Shown: piece by piece, positions 18,387-26,180 of the stretch
Numbering within the stretch: position 1 is the first letter of the stretch
Layout: each line of letters begins with the position of its first letter
Source: Pollutiaquabacter aromativorans
GTDB taxonomy: Bacteria > Bacteroidota > Bacteroidia > AKYH767-A > 2013-40CM-41-45
NCBI GenBank assembly: GCA_049177215.1
Contig: CP185379.1
Location: 3,224,001-3,288,000, forward strand
Direction: 5' to 3'
Length of the DNA: 64,000 nt
Notes under the pieces: generated by a model
What the model saw: the letters and a program-made list of their open reading frames with translations, nothing else
Told to the model about the DNA's origin: nothing
Databases searched by the model: none
Position numbers and translations under genes: made by a program

Positions 18387-19130
18387 ATGAAAAAGATAAT
18401 AGCAATTCTAAGTATAGCAATAGCAGGTTTTACAAACGCTAATGCTTGCGACAAATGTGGAAATTACAACAACGGTAATTTCAAAATCAAATCCACATCA
18501 GTAACCCATAATAAAGATTTTGGCGTTACTATTTGGGAAATAAAAGTTGATAGCCTTGCTGGTAACACTACACCAAAAGCTGTTGGACAATTGAACGGTG
18601 CACCTGTTTTAGGTTATGTTTTTCCTACAACGCTGAAACCTACTGACGTTGGTTTTAACCAAACTGATGGAATTGTGGCTTTGGCTTTAACATCACATCC
18701 CGACTTTGACGACAGCCCACTTTGGGACGAAAACACAGACGGAAAATTTGACAATGATGGTATCGTTTGGCATCCTCATTGGGTAATTCTTACCGAAGAC
18801 AAAAGAGTGGCAGGTGGACTTGCAGTAAAGGAATTTAAGAAGGACGACAAAACCGTTGTGCTTCCTAAAACTGCACCCAATATGCCAATGTATATGGACA
18901 GTCCTGGTTTTAACGTAACGACAAAAGGAAACTCAATTAAAGTTGTAGTTCCTGACTATCGCATTAACAACAAAACAGACTTTAAATTTGATGCAGTTAC
19001 TTGTTTTATGGAAGTGAATACAGGCGAAGGTGGCACACATTCCGAAAGTGGAGCAAAACCAATGCTTGGCGTTTACAAAGTGTATTCTGTTGCAAGCGGT
19101 AATCTCTCATTGCCATACTCGGTTAAGTAA
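18387..19130 (+). CDS. Secreted protein of unknown function
   Basis: 247 residues. The signal peptide (1-20, MKKIIAILSIAIAGFTNANA) leads to a mature start CDKCGN, a CxxC pair. A loop with D-E-N-T-D-G-K-F-D near residue 115 resembles an EF-hand-like Ca site, directly followed by an aromatic/His patch (GIVWHPHWVIL). Another Cys is near residue 213. No domain is recognised. GC content is far below the host genes. It lies 115 bases before the DUF2024 gene on the same strand, and the three genes 18387-20107 appear to be one cassette-like block. Confidence 0.7.
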   Translation: MKKIIAILSIAIAGFTNANACDKCGNYNNGNFKIKSTSVTHNKDFGVTIWEIKVDSLAGNTTPKAVGQLNGAPVLGYVFPTTLKPTDVGFNQTDGIVALALTSHPDFDDSPLWDENTDGKFDNDGIVWHPHWVILTEDKRVAGGLAVKEFKKDDKTVVLPKTAPNMPMYMDSPGFNVTTKGNSIKVVVPDYRINNKTDFKFDAVTCFMEVNTGEGGTHSESGAKPMLGVYKVYSVASGNLSLPYSVK

Positions 19131-19245
19131 GCAAAATCCAAAACTTTATTTCAAAAAAATTAGAATAGCTGGATTTTGTTCTTTCATATCAAAGGACTAA
19201 TCTGGCTATTCTTTTTATTATTCATCAAATCAAAAATTTAATATT

Positions 19246-19509
19246 ATGCAAGTAGCAGTTTGGGACACATACGTAACAAAAAAAGACGGTAGCGTAATGC
19301 ATTTTGACATTATTGCACCCGACCATATAAAAGAAGAAGAAATAATTTATACCTTTGGTAAGGATTACTTACAATCAAAAAAACAAGAAAATCAGCCCTT
19401 GACTGCAAAAGAATGTAGCTTTTGCCACATTGAAAAGGCAACAGATGAAATGGTTTTAAGTATTCAACAAAAAGGATATTATATTATTGAAATGCAAAAC
19501 TGCAATTAA
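19246..19509 (+). CDS. DUF2024 family protein
   Basis: 87 residues. The opening MQVAVWDTYVTKKDGSVMHF and the C-terminal segment LTAKECSFCHIEKA are typical of DUF2024, a small alpha/beta family of unknown function. The CxxC-His group near residue 57 is conserved in the family as I remember it and could bind metal or be redox active. It ends two bases before the GTG start of the MarR-like regulator, indicating co-transcription. Confidence 0.8.
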   Translation: MQVAVWDTYVTKKDGSVMHFDIIAPDHIKEEEIIYTFGKDYLQSKKQENQPLTAKECSFCHIEKATDEMVLSIQQKGYYIIEMQNCN

Positions 19510-19510
19510 C

Positions 19511-20107
19511 GTGTCGGTATTTAATTTAGAAAATCAAAACGCAAACCTTGACAACAAAATAGTTGCTGGACTTGAACGTCTATCGCAAGTGTTCCGTATT
19601 TTATTGTGGAATAAAGCAAAAGAGCATAGTTTAAGCCCCATACAAATTCAGTTGTTGATTTTTATTCATCATCACTCTGTAGACAAAACAACCATTAGCT
19701 ATTTGGCACAGGAGTTTAATTTTACCAAGCCCACAATTAGCGATGCGATAAAAGTTTTAGAGCAAAAAAAATTAATCAAAAAATTTACTGATAGCACAGA
19801 TACAAGAAGTTATACAATACAACTAACGACAGCAGGAAAAAAAATAGTAGCCGAGACAGAAGACTTTGCTAATCCGTTAACAACAATTATTGCCAAGACA
19901 AATGAAATTGAGAAAAATATTTTGTGGCAAAACATTTCAAGTTTAATTATCCATCTAAACAAACTTGAAATTATAAGTGTGCAACGAACCTGTTTTAATT
20001 GCAAACATTATGCGACTAAAAACAAAACACACTTTTGTAGTTTACTCAATCAAAAATTAGAAACTCAAGACATAAGAATTGACTGTAGTGAGTTTGAAAA
20101 TGCTTAA
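19511..20107 (+). CDS. MarR-like winged-helix regulator with C-terminal Cys cluster
   Basis: 198 residues from the GTG at 19511; an in-frame ATG at 19487 would overlap the DUF2024 gene. Residues ~15-130 form a winged helix-turn-helix (ISYLAQEFNFTKPTISDAIK as recognition region, then DTRSYTIQLTTAGKK as wing). The last ~35 residues carry four cysteines (TCFNCKH, HFCSLL, IDCSEF), in the spacing of a Zn or Fe-S site. It is likely a metal- or redox-sensing repressor of its own operon. The next 150 bases hold the attC-like cassette tail. Confidence 0.75.
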   Translation: MSVFNLENQNANLDNKIVAGLERLSQVFRILLWNKAKEHSLSPIQIQLLIFIHHHSVDKTTISYLAQEFNFTKPTISDAIKVLEQKKLIKKFTDSTDTRSYTIQLTTAGKKIVAETEDFANPLTTIIAKTNEIEKNILWQNISSLIIHLNKLEIISVQRTCFNCKHYATKNKTHFCSLLNQKLETQDIRIDCSEFENA

Positions 20108-20256
20108 ATTGCCAACGCATTTGCTGGCACATTTGTATTTTTTTCAACACACAGACCAAAGCTAAAAAATCCAAAAGAGCCACCAAGCCAACGCACCAAG
20201 ACAGCAGCAAACAATGGACAACAGAGCAACGACAGACAGAACGCCAGCCGATAACA
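20108..20256. other. Cassette tail, attC-like, interrupted by the IS91-like element
   Basis: Non-coding. It contains CAAGCCAACGCA (20184-20195), which recurs at 26334 and 34747, and ends with a GACAGACAGAAC-type stretch followed by CCGATAAC. The same order (GACAGACAGAAG, then GCTTATAAC) precedes the second IS91-type end at 34950. I read this as the 5' part of a cassette recombination site cut by the insertion. Confidence 0.45.
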
Positions 20257-20303
20257 ACTAAGGCTTCGTTGCGTCCGGAGGACGGACAATGAAGCCGCAG
20301 TTG
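20255..20303. repeat. Terminal hairpin of the IS91-like element
   Basis: CAACT..GGCTTC.TTG.GTCC pairs with GGAC...CAA.GAAGCC..AGTTG through small bulges. An identical hairpin is present at 34949-34997. HUH transposases cut next to such structures. Confidence 0.65.
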
Positions 20304-20325
20304 CACGGAACCCCGCTTTCGCGGC
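20292..20325. repeat. Subterminal inverted repeat, left copy (partner 22654-22687)
   Basis: AAGCCGCAGTTGCAC, three bases, then ACCCCGCTTTCGCGG. The inverse at 22654-22687 reads AAGCCGCTGTTGCAC, three bases, then ACCCCGCTTTCGCGG on the minus strand, with one mismatch in the paired segments. Confidence 0.65.
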
Positions 20326-20516
20326 GCTGTGCAGGTGACTATGGGGTTTCAATGTGTTGCGTATGCCGGTTTAGTTCCCGTGCTGATCAGGCTTAGGTGA
20401 TCATCGGTACCGGATCCAGGGGGTCAGGATGCAAAAAGCATTATCAGTAATCGTTATCGTCGGCAGATCTTGATGGATGGGCAATACAATCCCGGCCCGT
20501 CGTGCAGGTGATTTTT

Positions 20517-21647
20517 TCATTGAGGTTCGGATGAGGTCGTGAGGTTTCGGTAACGCGCCGGTGGGCCCCGGTGGTCGAACCGCAGGATGGTTCTCATCAG
20601 GTGCTTTTTACAACAGGGACACACCACCGCCGGGGCTTTGCTGCGCTGGTACCGGGTAAGGGAGATGATCTTTCCCTGCAACTGCAGGATGATCTGCGGG
20701 ATGCTCACGGCCTTCTTGCGGCTGGAGAGGATGCCGTAGTGCCGGATGCGCACAAAACCTCTGGGCAGGATGTGCTGCGCAAAACGCCGGATGAACTCCA
20801 TCGGCGATAGCTCCATCACCTTTTTCGTACTGCCATCCCGATAGTCTTTGTACCGGAAGCGCACCCGCTCCGCATCGCAACTGATCAGTCGGCTGTTACT
20901 GATGGCGATCTTGTGGGTGTAACGCCCCAGGTAGTCGATCACCGCCCCGGGCCCGGCAAAAGGACGCTTGGCATACACCACCCAGGGTTTGGTGAAGAGC
21001 GCGCGGAAGAGCTGCGGGTCTTCTCCAGGAAAGGCCTTGCGCAGCGCGGCCACCATCCGGGCACGCATCACCCGGCTCAGGGCTTTTACCGGGAAGAGGA
21101 ACCGGCCCTTGGAGCGGGCCCGCTTCCAATAGCCGGCAGGAGAGATGCCTCCGCCGGGCACAATGCAGTGCAGGTGCGGATGCAGGGAGAGGTTCTGGCC
21201 CCAGGTGTGCAATATGGCGATCATGCCCGTACGCGCACCCAGGTGAACGCCGTCCCCTGCAAAGGAGTCGATCACGCTCCATGCCGTGGCAAAGAGCGCG
21301 TCATAGACCCGCTCCGGTGCGTACAGGCACAGGCGGTTGAGTTCCCCGGGCAGGGTGAACACCACGTGGAAGTACGGCACCGGCAACAGCTCCGCCTTGC
21401 GGGCTGCCACCCAGTCTTCCCGCGCCAGCCCCTGGCACTTGGGGCAGTGGCGGTTCCGGCAACTGTTGTAGCTCATGCGCAGGTGGGAACAGCCCGGACA
21501 CTGGTCCAGGTGACCGCCCAGGGCTGCCGTGCGGCAGTCCCGGATCAGGCGCAGCGTGCGCTTTTGCCAGTGGTTGAGCTGCTTGCTGCGCTCAACCTGT
21601 TCCCCTAGTTGCCGTATGACCTGCGCTACTTCGCAGGCCGGCCTCAC
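20517..21647 (-). CDS. IS91 family HUH (rolling-circle) transposase
   Basis: 376 residues. An N-terminal zinc-binding region (CPGCSHLRMSYNSCRNRHCPKCQ, given here only by its Cys positions near residues 49-75) is followed by the HUH motif in HPHLHCIVPGGG near residue 160 and the catalytic Tyr region YLGRYTHKIAISNSRL near residue 245. This is the single-strand nicking and replication relaxase of IS91-type elements, acting at the oriIS end beside its 3' end. The GTG start overlaps the recombinase stop by four bases (GTGA), so translation is coupled. No frameshift. Confidence 0.92.
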   Translation of the reverse strand: MRPACEVAQVIRQLGEQVERSKQLNHWQKRTLRLIRDCRTAALGGHLDQCPGCSHLRMSYNSCRNRHCPKCQGLAREDWVAARKAELLPVPYFHVVFTLPGELNRLCLYAPERVYDALFATAWSVIDSFAGDGVHLGARTGMIAILHTWGQNLSLHPHLHCIVPGGGISPAGYWKRARSKGRFLFPVKALSRVMRARMVAALRKAFPGEDPQLFRALFTKPWVVYAKRPFAGPGAVIDYLGRYTHKIAISNSRLISCDAERVRFRYKDYRDGSTKKVMELSPMEFIRRFAQHILPRGFVRIRHYGILSSRKKAVSIPQIILQLQGKIISLTRYQRSKAPAVVCPCCKKHLMRTILRFDHRGPPARYRNLTTSSEPQ

Positions 21648-22579
21648 TGCCCGGGAGTGAAGAGCGTATCCAGCGGACTGAAGGGCGCTTTGCGACCATG
21701 CTTTGCCACGTGCAGATACACCATCGTGGTCTCGATGCGCTCATGACCCAGCAGTTCCTTGATGGAGACGATATCCAGCCCGTCTTCCAGCAGGTGCGTG
21801 GCATAGGTGTGCCGCAGGGTGTGCACCGAGATGTCCTTTTGGATACCGGCGGTCTTGGCCGCCTGCTGCACGGCCCACTGCACCCCGCGCTGGGAGTAAC
21901 GGCTGTCGAAGTCGCCGCCTTTCCTTCCCTCGGGCTTGCCGTTGAACAGGAACGTCTGCGGGTTCTCCGCCTCCAGGTAGCTGCGCACCCCGCGACAGAG
22001 CAGGTCACCCAGGGGCACATACCGGTCTTTGCGCCCTTTGCCCTTGCGCACATGCAGCAGTCGCCGATCCAGGTCCAGGTCCCGGATGTGGATGCTGCGC
22101 ACCTCCATACACCTCAGGCCGCAACCATAGAGCAGGCCGATGAGCAGCCGGTGCTTGAGTAAGGCCGGTGCCCTTAAGAGCCGGCGCATCTCTTCCCGGC
22201 TCAGGATCACCGGCAGTTTCTTATCCCGCTTGATGCTGGGCAGGGTGAACCGCTTGTAGTCCAGCCCTTCGGCCTTGAAGGCGAATCGAAGGCTGTACAC
22301 CACGAACTTGAAATAAGACTCCGAAGGCGTGTCGTGCTGATCGAGCATCATCTCCAGGTACTCCTCCACCTGTTCGGTGTCCAGTTCCGTGGGCACGCAC
22401 TCAAAGTGCAGGGCCATCTGGGCCAGGTAGCGCGTGTAATTGCTCAGCGTACTGGGACTCTTGCCCGCAATACGGATCTTGCGCGAGAGGCGTTTGTAAA
22501 AATCCTCGAATCCCTGTACTTTTAAACAGGCTTGTTTTACCAGCGTCCTGTAGGGCTGTTTTTCAGATTTGTTCTTCAT
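21644..22579 (-). CDS. Tyrosine recombinase of the IS91-like element
   Basis: 311 residues. The N-terminal SAM-like core-binding domain covers about 20-110. The catalytic domain shows the box I Arg in YGCGLRCMEVRSI, HTLRHTYATHLLEDG (box II His and Arg), LGHERIETTMVYLH with the nucleophilic Tyr, and a SPLDTLF end. Such recombinases regularly accompany IS91 transposases in Bacteroidota. The IntI-specific extra helix between boxes is absent, so it is not a classical integron integrase, although it is divergently oriented from a cassette-like array and a plus-strand promoter. Intact. Confidence 0.9.
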   Translation of the reverse strand: MKNKSEKQPYRTLVKQACLKVQGFEDFYKRLSRKIRIAGKSPSTLSNYTRYLAQMALHFECVPTELDTEQVEEYLEMMLDQHDTPSESYFKFVVYSLRFAFKAEGLDYKRFTLPSIKRDKKLPVILSREEMRRLLRAPALLKHRLLIGLLYGCGLRCMEVRSIHIRDLDLDRRLLHVRKGKGRKDRYVPLGDLLCRGVRSYLEAENPQTFLFNGKPEGRKGGDFDSRYSQRGVQWAVQQAAKTAGIQKDISVHTLRHTYATHLLEDGLDIVSIKELLGHERIETTMVYLHVAKHGRKAPFSPLDTLFTPGQ

Positions 22580-22653
22580 GCATAGAATGTTTGTGGTAAA
22601 ACCTTTCGACGAGGATCAATCCGAAAACAGTTCTGCTCAGGTAGTACAGGCTA

Positions 22654-22687
22654 CCCCGCGAAAGCGGGGTTTAGTGCAACAGCGGCT
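22654..22687. repeat. Subterminal inverted repeat, right copy (partner 20292-20325)
   Basis: This is the inverse of the left subterminal repeat. It also forms a perfect local hairpin, CCCCGC / GCGGGG with an AAA loop. Confidence 0.65.
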
Positions 22688-22738
22688 TTATGAAAGCGCG
22701 GTCTAAGTCTTAAAGAATCTTTCATTTTCTCACGAACA

Positions 22739-22769
22739 TTTGTCTAAGTTGAATATTTTCGTACCTTTA
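22739..22769 (+). promoter_or_regulatory. Promoter reading into the three-gene cassette
   Basis: TTTG at 22739-22742 and TACCTTTA at 22762-22769 are separated by exactly 19 bases, the Bacteroidota spacing. It points into the cassette at 22883-24367 and sits just before its left core sequence, the place of a Pc promoter in integrons. Confidence 0.6.
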
Positions 22770-22797
22770 AATCCGCGCCTTCACAAAGCCACGGCCC

Positions 22798-22805
22798 GTT
22801 AGCGG
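22798..22805 (+). other. Left core site of the three-gene cassette (GTTAGCGG)
   Basis: GTTAGCGG is the exact reverse complement of CCGCTAAC at 24386-24393, where the attC-like hairpin begins. In integron cassettes the 3' end of the preceding site (G/TTRRRY-like) and the 5' end of the cassette's own site have this relation. Confidence 0.45.
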
Positions 22806-22882
22806 TCATTCTAAGGACGACAGCACAAACGGGAAAGCTGAAAACCGTATAGAGTAAGCACAACTAAAAAAAATAAAAAAAT

Positions 22883-23290
22883 ATGGCAGACAACTGGGAC
22901 AGATTTCCAAGCAACATCGGTGAAATGTTAGGACAAATAGAAAGGAAATCATTTACATTCAACTACAAAAGATTTGAAGTTTGGCAAGGCGGTGCTTGTA
23001 TTTATTCAGGTAACTCAATTGGACAAATAGTTGCAAAAGTTGTAAACGGACAATTAAATGTTACAATTGATGACGTTATGATTAACAACCACATAATTAA
23101 ACATTTTTCGTTTGGTGAAATTTCTACAAATAATGACCGAATAATGTGGAGTAAAGACATCTTTAACTCAACAGGAAAAACAGAGAGAAACAACCCTGAT
23201 ATTTCATCACTTTTCTTCAAACAAGGCATTTTAAATAAAGTGACTTATACTATTCATGACCCAAACACTTTAGTTGAATTTTACTCTTAA
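22883..23290 (+). CDS. Unknown protein, cassette gene 1
   Basis: 135 residues, soluble, no signal peptide. Predicted mostly beta strands (FTFNYKRFEVWQGGACIYSG, then QLNVTIDDVMINN, then KVTYTIHDPNTLVEFYS). I recognise no family. AT-rich codon use is shared with the two following genes, which follow at 11 and 13 bases. All three are read from the promoter at 22739, so they are likely one transcription unit with a common function. Confidence 0.65.
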   Translation: MADNWDRFPSNIGEMLGQIERKSFTFNYKRFEVWQGGACIYSGNSIGQIVAKVVNGQLNVTIDDVMINNHIIKHFSFGEISTNNDRIMWSKDIFNSTGKTERNNPDISSLFFKQGILNKVTYTIHDPNTLVEFYS

Positions 23291-23301
23291 AATACAAAAT
23301 A

Positions 23302-23976
23302 ATGACACCAACACAAGAAATGGTAATGACCTTGTTTACTAAAGAAACAATCGACAAGGTAAAAGAACAGTTCAAAAACGGAAAGGAAATTGTTTCCAAT
23401 GAAAGTTTTGATATGAGTTTTAGATTATTTAAACCAACTGCTAATTACATCAACCTTGAATTACTTATTCAGATGCCAATTGAAACTGGTGAAGAACAAG
23501 ATTTTCCGGGAATTGGCAGAGGAAGAATGCAAACAACAGTAATGTTTTTTAAGCCAGTCGGTTTCTTTACACAAAAGAAAGGTTTTTTATCAACCGACAT
23601 TGAAGTAACAGTTGTAAAAGAATTTGAAAACGACCTTGATTATTTAATTAAAGCAGGAAAGGTTCCATCAAATATAAAAACACACAAACTTACTTTAGAA
23701 GAAAATGCTGTATTAGCTGCATTTTCAATGGAAGCAGCCAACAATGCTCAAAAATACGAAGACGCATCTTTCATTGCTAATGGACTGTATTGTGATATAT
23801 TCATGACATTCGAGGGATTTCCGCAAGTATTTCTTGACGATAGACATGGTTTAAATGGACCTATTGCAGCCTACTTGTTAAGAGAACAAAATTCGGTAAA
23901 TCCAATTGTTCAATATAAAGAACTCTTTGATAAATTTCATTCAATGAGTTTGATGACAGCATTTAAAAGACTTTAA
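23302..23976 (+). CDS. Unknown protein, cassette gene 2
   Basis: 224 residues, soluble. The N-terminal half is beta-rich (ANYINLELLIQMPIE, MQTTVMFFKPVGFFTQKKGF). A central helix (LEENAVLAAFSMEAANNAQK) and a Cys-containing segment (NGLYCDIFMTFEGFPQVFLD) follow, and the protein ends in helices. No motif of a known enzyme or toxin was found. The start ATG lies 11 bases after the stop of gene 1; a second ATG six codons later is possible. Confidence 0.65.
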   Translation: MTPTQEMVMTLFTKETIDKVKEQFKNGKEIVSNESFDMSFRLFKPTANYINLELLIQMPIETGEEQDFPGIGRGRMQTTVMFFKPVGFFTQKKGFLSTDIEVTVVKEFENDLDYLIKAGKVPSNIKTHKLTLEENAVLAAFSMEAANNAQKYEDASFIANGLYCDIFMTFEGFPQVFLDDRHGLNGPIAAYLLREQNSVNPIVQYKELFDKFHSMSLMTAFKRL

Positions 23977-23989
23977 TAAAAACAATCAC

Positions 23990-24367
23990 ATGGACTTAAA
24001 TTTCGTTTTTAAATCATCAGACCATTTACGATATGAAAATGGTAAACACGTTTCTGGACCTCACGGAGGTGCAGGACGAGCAGTAAAAGTTGAACCAAAT
24101 ATAAGTGGTGGACAAGGTGTAACAGTTACGCTCTTCAATCTTGACGGCAACCATCCTGTTTGGCAAAACAATGTTCAGATGGCACCGAAACAAATGAAAG
24201 TAATTGAAAGCAACAACGATAAAATTGTGCTTAGAGGTTACGGTCAAGACGCAATGGGTGCATCATTTGCCGATTATGGCTTGACAATTAATTTAAAAAA
24301 TGGACAGCTTTACAATTGTGTGTTGCATATGCACGACAAAGGAGTTGATATTGAATATCTACCTTGA
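23990..24367 (+). CDS. Unknown protein, cassette gene 3
   Basis: 125 residues, soluble, beta-rich. A Gly/His segment (KHVSGPHGGAGRAV) is near residue 20, and a C-terminal His-containing strand (NCVLHMHDKGVDIEYLP) closes the protein. The overall pattern resembles gene 1 in length and strand content, so both may share a fold, but no sequence similarity is obvious by eye. The attC-like site begins 19 bases after the stop. Confidence 0.65.
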   Translation: MDLNFVFKSSDHLRYENGKHVSGPHGGAGRAVKVEPNISGGQGVTVTLFNLDGNHPVWQNNVQMAPKQMKVIESNNDKIVLRGYGQDAMGASFADYGLTINLKNGQLYNCVLHMHDKGVDIEYLP

Positions 24368-24385
24368 CAAAAGATAAAGAACGAA

Positions 24386-24510
24386 CCGCTAACAGCCGTT
24401 TGCCGCAATGGGGGCTGACGTGGTTAAATCAAGTGCAGTGCTTCTATCAACATTTGTGCTTGGTTGACAGTTTTGTGCTTCGAAATCCCCCACTGCGGCA
24501 AGCGGCAAAC
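24386..24510. other. attC-like recombination site of the three-gene cassette, interrupted on its 3' side
   Basis: CCGCTAAC opens the site. TGCCGCAATGGGGG (24401-24414) pairs with CCCCCACTGCGGCA (24487-24500) over 14 bases with one mismatch, around a 72-base loop; GTTTGCCGC (24398) has a second perfect partner, GCGGCAAAC (24502-24510). The expected 3' end appears only after the IS1182-like insertion, as GCCGTTATAAGC at 26179-26190. The layout matches attC sites (imperfect hairpin bounded by AAC and GTT cores). Confidence 0.55.
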
Positions 24511-24513
24511 CGT

Positions 24514-26180
24514 CAGGGACTGTGCATAAACCTTCCCCGCCCTGTTTAAAGAAATTCAATCCAATTAAGGGGATTGCTCGATTATCTTCAGAGGATAATC
24601 GGCTTCCCATGAAATACCTCACCGGATTTGATCGCAGGCAGGCCACGTTATTCCCGACGTGTATCGATGATTTGATCCGGGAAGACGCCGAGGTCAGGGT
24701 AATTGATCTGTTTGTGGATGCGCTCCCGCTTAAGGATTTGGGTTTTTTGGAAAAAGCGCCGGTGGAAGAAGGCCGGCCGATGTATCACCCGGCGGATCTG
24801 TTCGAATTGTATGTCTACGGATACCTGGAACAGGATCCGAACCTCCCGGCTCCTGGCGCGTGAGTGCCAGCGGAACATTGAGCTGCTGTGGCTATTGAAA
24901 GGCCTGCAGCCCTGTTTTCGTACGATTGCCGGTTTTCGGTCGGAGAATCCGCAGCTCTTCCGTAATGCGTTCACCCACTTCGTACGGCAACTCGACCTGC
25001 AAGGGCCTGACCGGGAAAACACTGGTGGCGCTGGACTCCAGCAAGTTGAGAGCGGTCAACTCCAAGAAGAACAACTTCAACCAGAAGAAAATCGACCGGC
25101 AACTGGAATACATCGATACCAAGATTCAATCCTATATCGAAGAACTCAATGCCGGTGACCTGGATGAAGCTCAGCAGGAAGCCGTTGGTGAGAAGCTGAA
25201 GAAACAAAGAGCTCAGCGCCGAAAGTATAAGCGCATCGAAAAGCAGCTTGCCGCCACCGGCCAGGACCAGGTCTCCACCACCGACCCCGATGCCCGCAGC
25301 ATGATCCTGCACGGCTCGGTGATCGAAGTGGCCTACAACGTGCAGACCGTCGCAGACTCGGCCAATAAGCTGGTGCTCGAGTACGAAGTCACCAACCAGA
25401 ACGACCGCAAAGCCCTGCTGCCGATGGCTCAGAAGACCAAGAGCATCTGTGATACAGAGGCCGTGGCCGTACTGGCCGACAAGGGTTACCACAACGGCGA
25501 GCAGCTTGCCGCCTGCCAGCGGGAAGACATCTACACCTACGTGGCATACCAGGAAGTCCCCCGGAGCAATCCCGTTCCCACCCCGGAGTTTTACGGCGAG
25601 CGTTTTCGTTATAACCCGAAGAAAGATCAGTATGTGTGTCCACAGGGACATATCCTGAAAACCACCGGTCAGTGGTACAACAAAAAGTACGAAAAGTCGG
25701 TAACCCGGGTAAAACACTACAAGACCACGGCTTGTAATAATTGTGAAGTGCGGCACCTGTGCACGCGCAATCCGAACGGCCGGGTGATCGAGCGTTCCGT
25801 ACATGCCGAAGCGGTAGAGCGCAACAACCGGCGGGTCAGAGAAAACTCATCCGTCTATACACTTCGTCAGCAGATCATCGAACACATCTTCGGGACCATC
25901 AAACGACAGTGGGGATACGACCACATCCTGTTAAAAGGCCTGCGGAAGAACGAAGGAGAGTTCGGACTCATTTACCTGATTTATAATTTTCGGAGGGTTA
26001 TAAACATCCTAGGCCTGCCTAAGTTGAAAAAGTGGCTGAGGAAGCTGCTTTTTTCTATTTTTACGGATAGGGCACTCCGTAATTGCTGGCAGCAGCTAAA
26101 CTATCCGGGCTGTCGGTTTGGGCCTATCAACGCCCAGGTAGCGTGAGAGTGATTTTGGGGTGGGTTGTTGCACGAACTGC
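24514..26180 (+). mobile_element. IS1182-like insertion sequence (ends approximate)
   Basis: It has a single, frameshifted transposase gene and imperfect terminal inverted repeats: TGCATAAACCTTCCCC at 24523-24538 against TGCAACAACCCACCCC (minus strand, 26157-26172), 12 of 16 identical. The insertion splits the attC-like hairpin. A target duplication could not be defined. Confidence 0.65.
24609..26146 (+). pseudogene. IS1182 family DDE transposase, two frameshifts
   Basis: The reading frame begins MKYLTGFDRRQATLFP with the family's N-terminal helical domain (YHPADLFELYVYGYL). One extra base near 24830 (after GTACC-TG) moves the frame into NRIRTSRLLARECQRNIELLW, and a second shift near 25000 moves it into KGLTGKTLVALDSSKLRAV, the DDE core with its first Asp. 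From there it stays open: ADKGYHNGEQL with the second Asp region, a Cys-rich insertion (CPQGH, ACNNCEVRHLC), and IIEHIFGTIKRQWGYD with the catalytic Glu. Otherwise complete, so the breaks are recent. Confidence 0.85.

Larger units (their letters stand above)
20256..22720 (-). mobile_element. IS91-like element with tyrosine recombinase and HUH transposase
   Basis: The element holds two coupled genes (tyrosine recombinase 21644-22579, HUH transposase 20517-21647). The left end is fixed by comparison with a second, truncated copy: similarity runs from 20256 to 20577 and from 34950 to 35273. The right end is estimated from a subterminal inverted repeat (22654-22687) that mirrors 20292-20325. A complex hairpin occupies the left terminus at 20255-20303. 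GC is high, unlike the cassettes on both sides, so it entered separately. Confidence 0.7.

Noticed and set aside
21644..22579. Calling the intact tyrosine recombinase an integron integrase (IntI)
   Set aside because: It lacks the IntI-specific insertion between boxes I and II and is coupled by a GTGA overlap to an IS91 transposase, which is a known Bacteroidota pairing. Position relative to the cassettes is suggestive only.
24364..24646. Small open frames across the attC-like hairpin on both strands
   Set aside because: They arise from the inverted repeat and the IS end; codon use is unlike the neighbouring genes.
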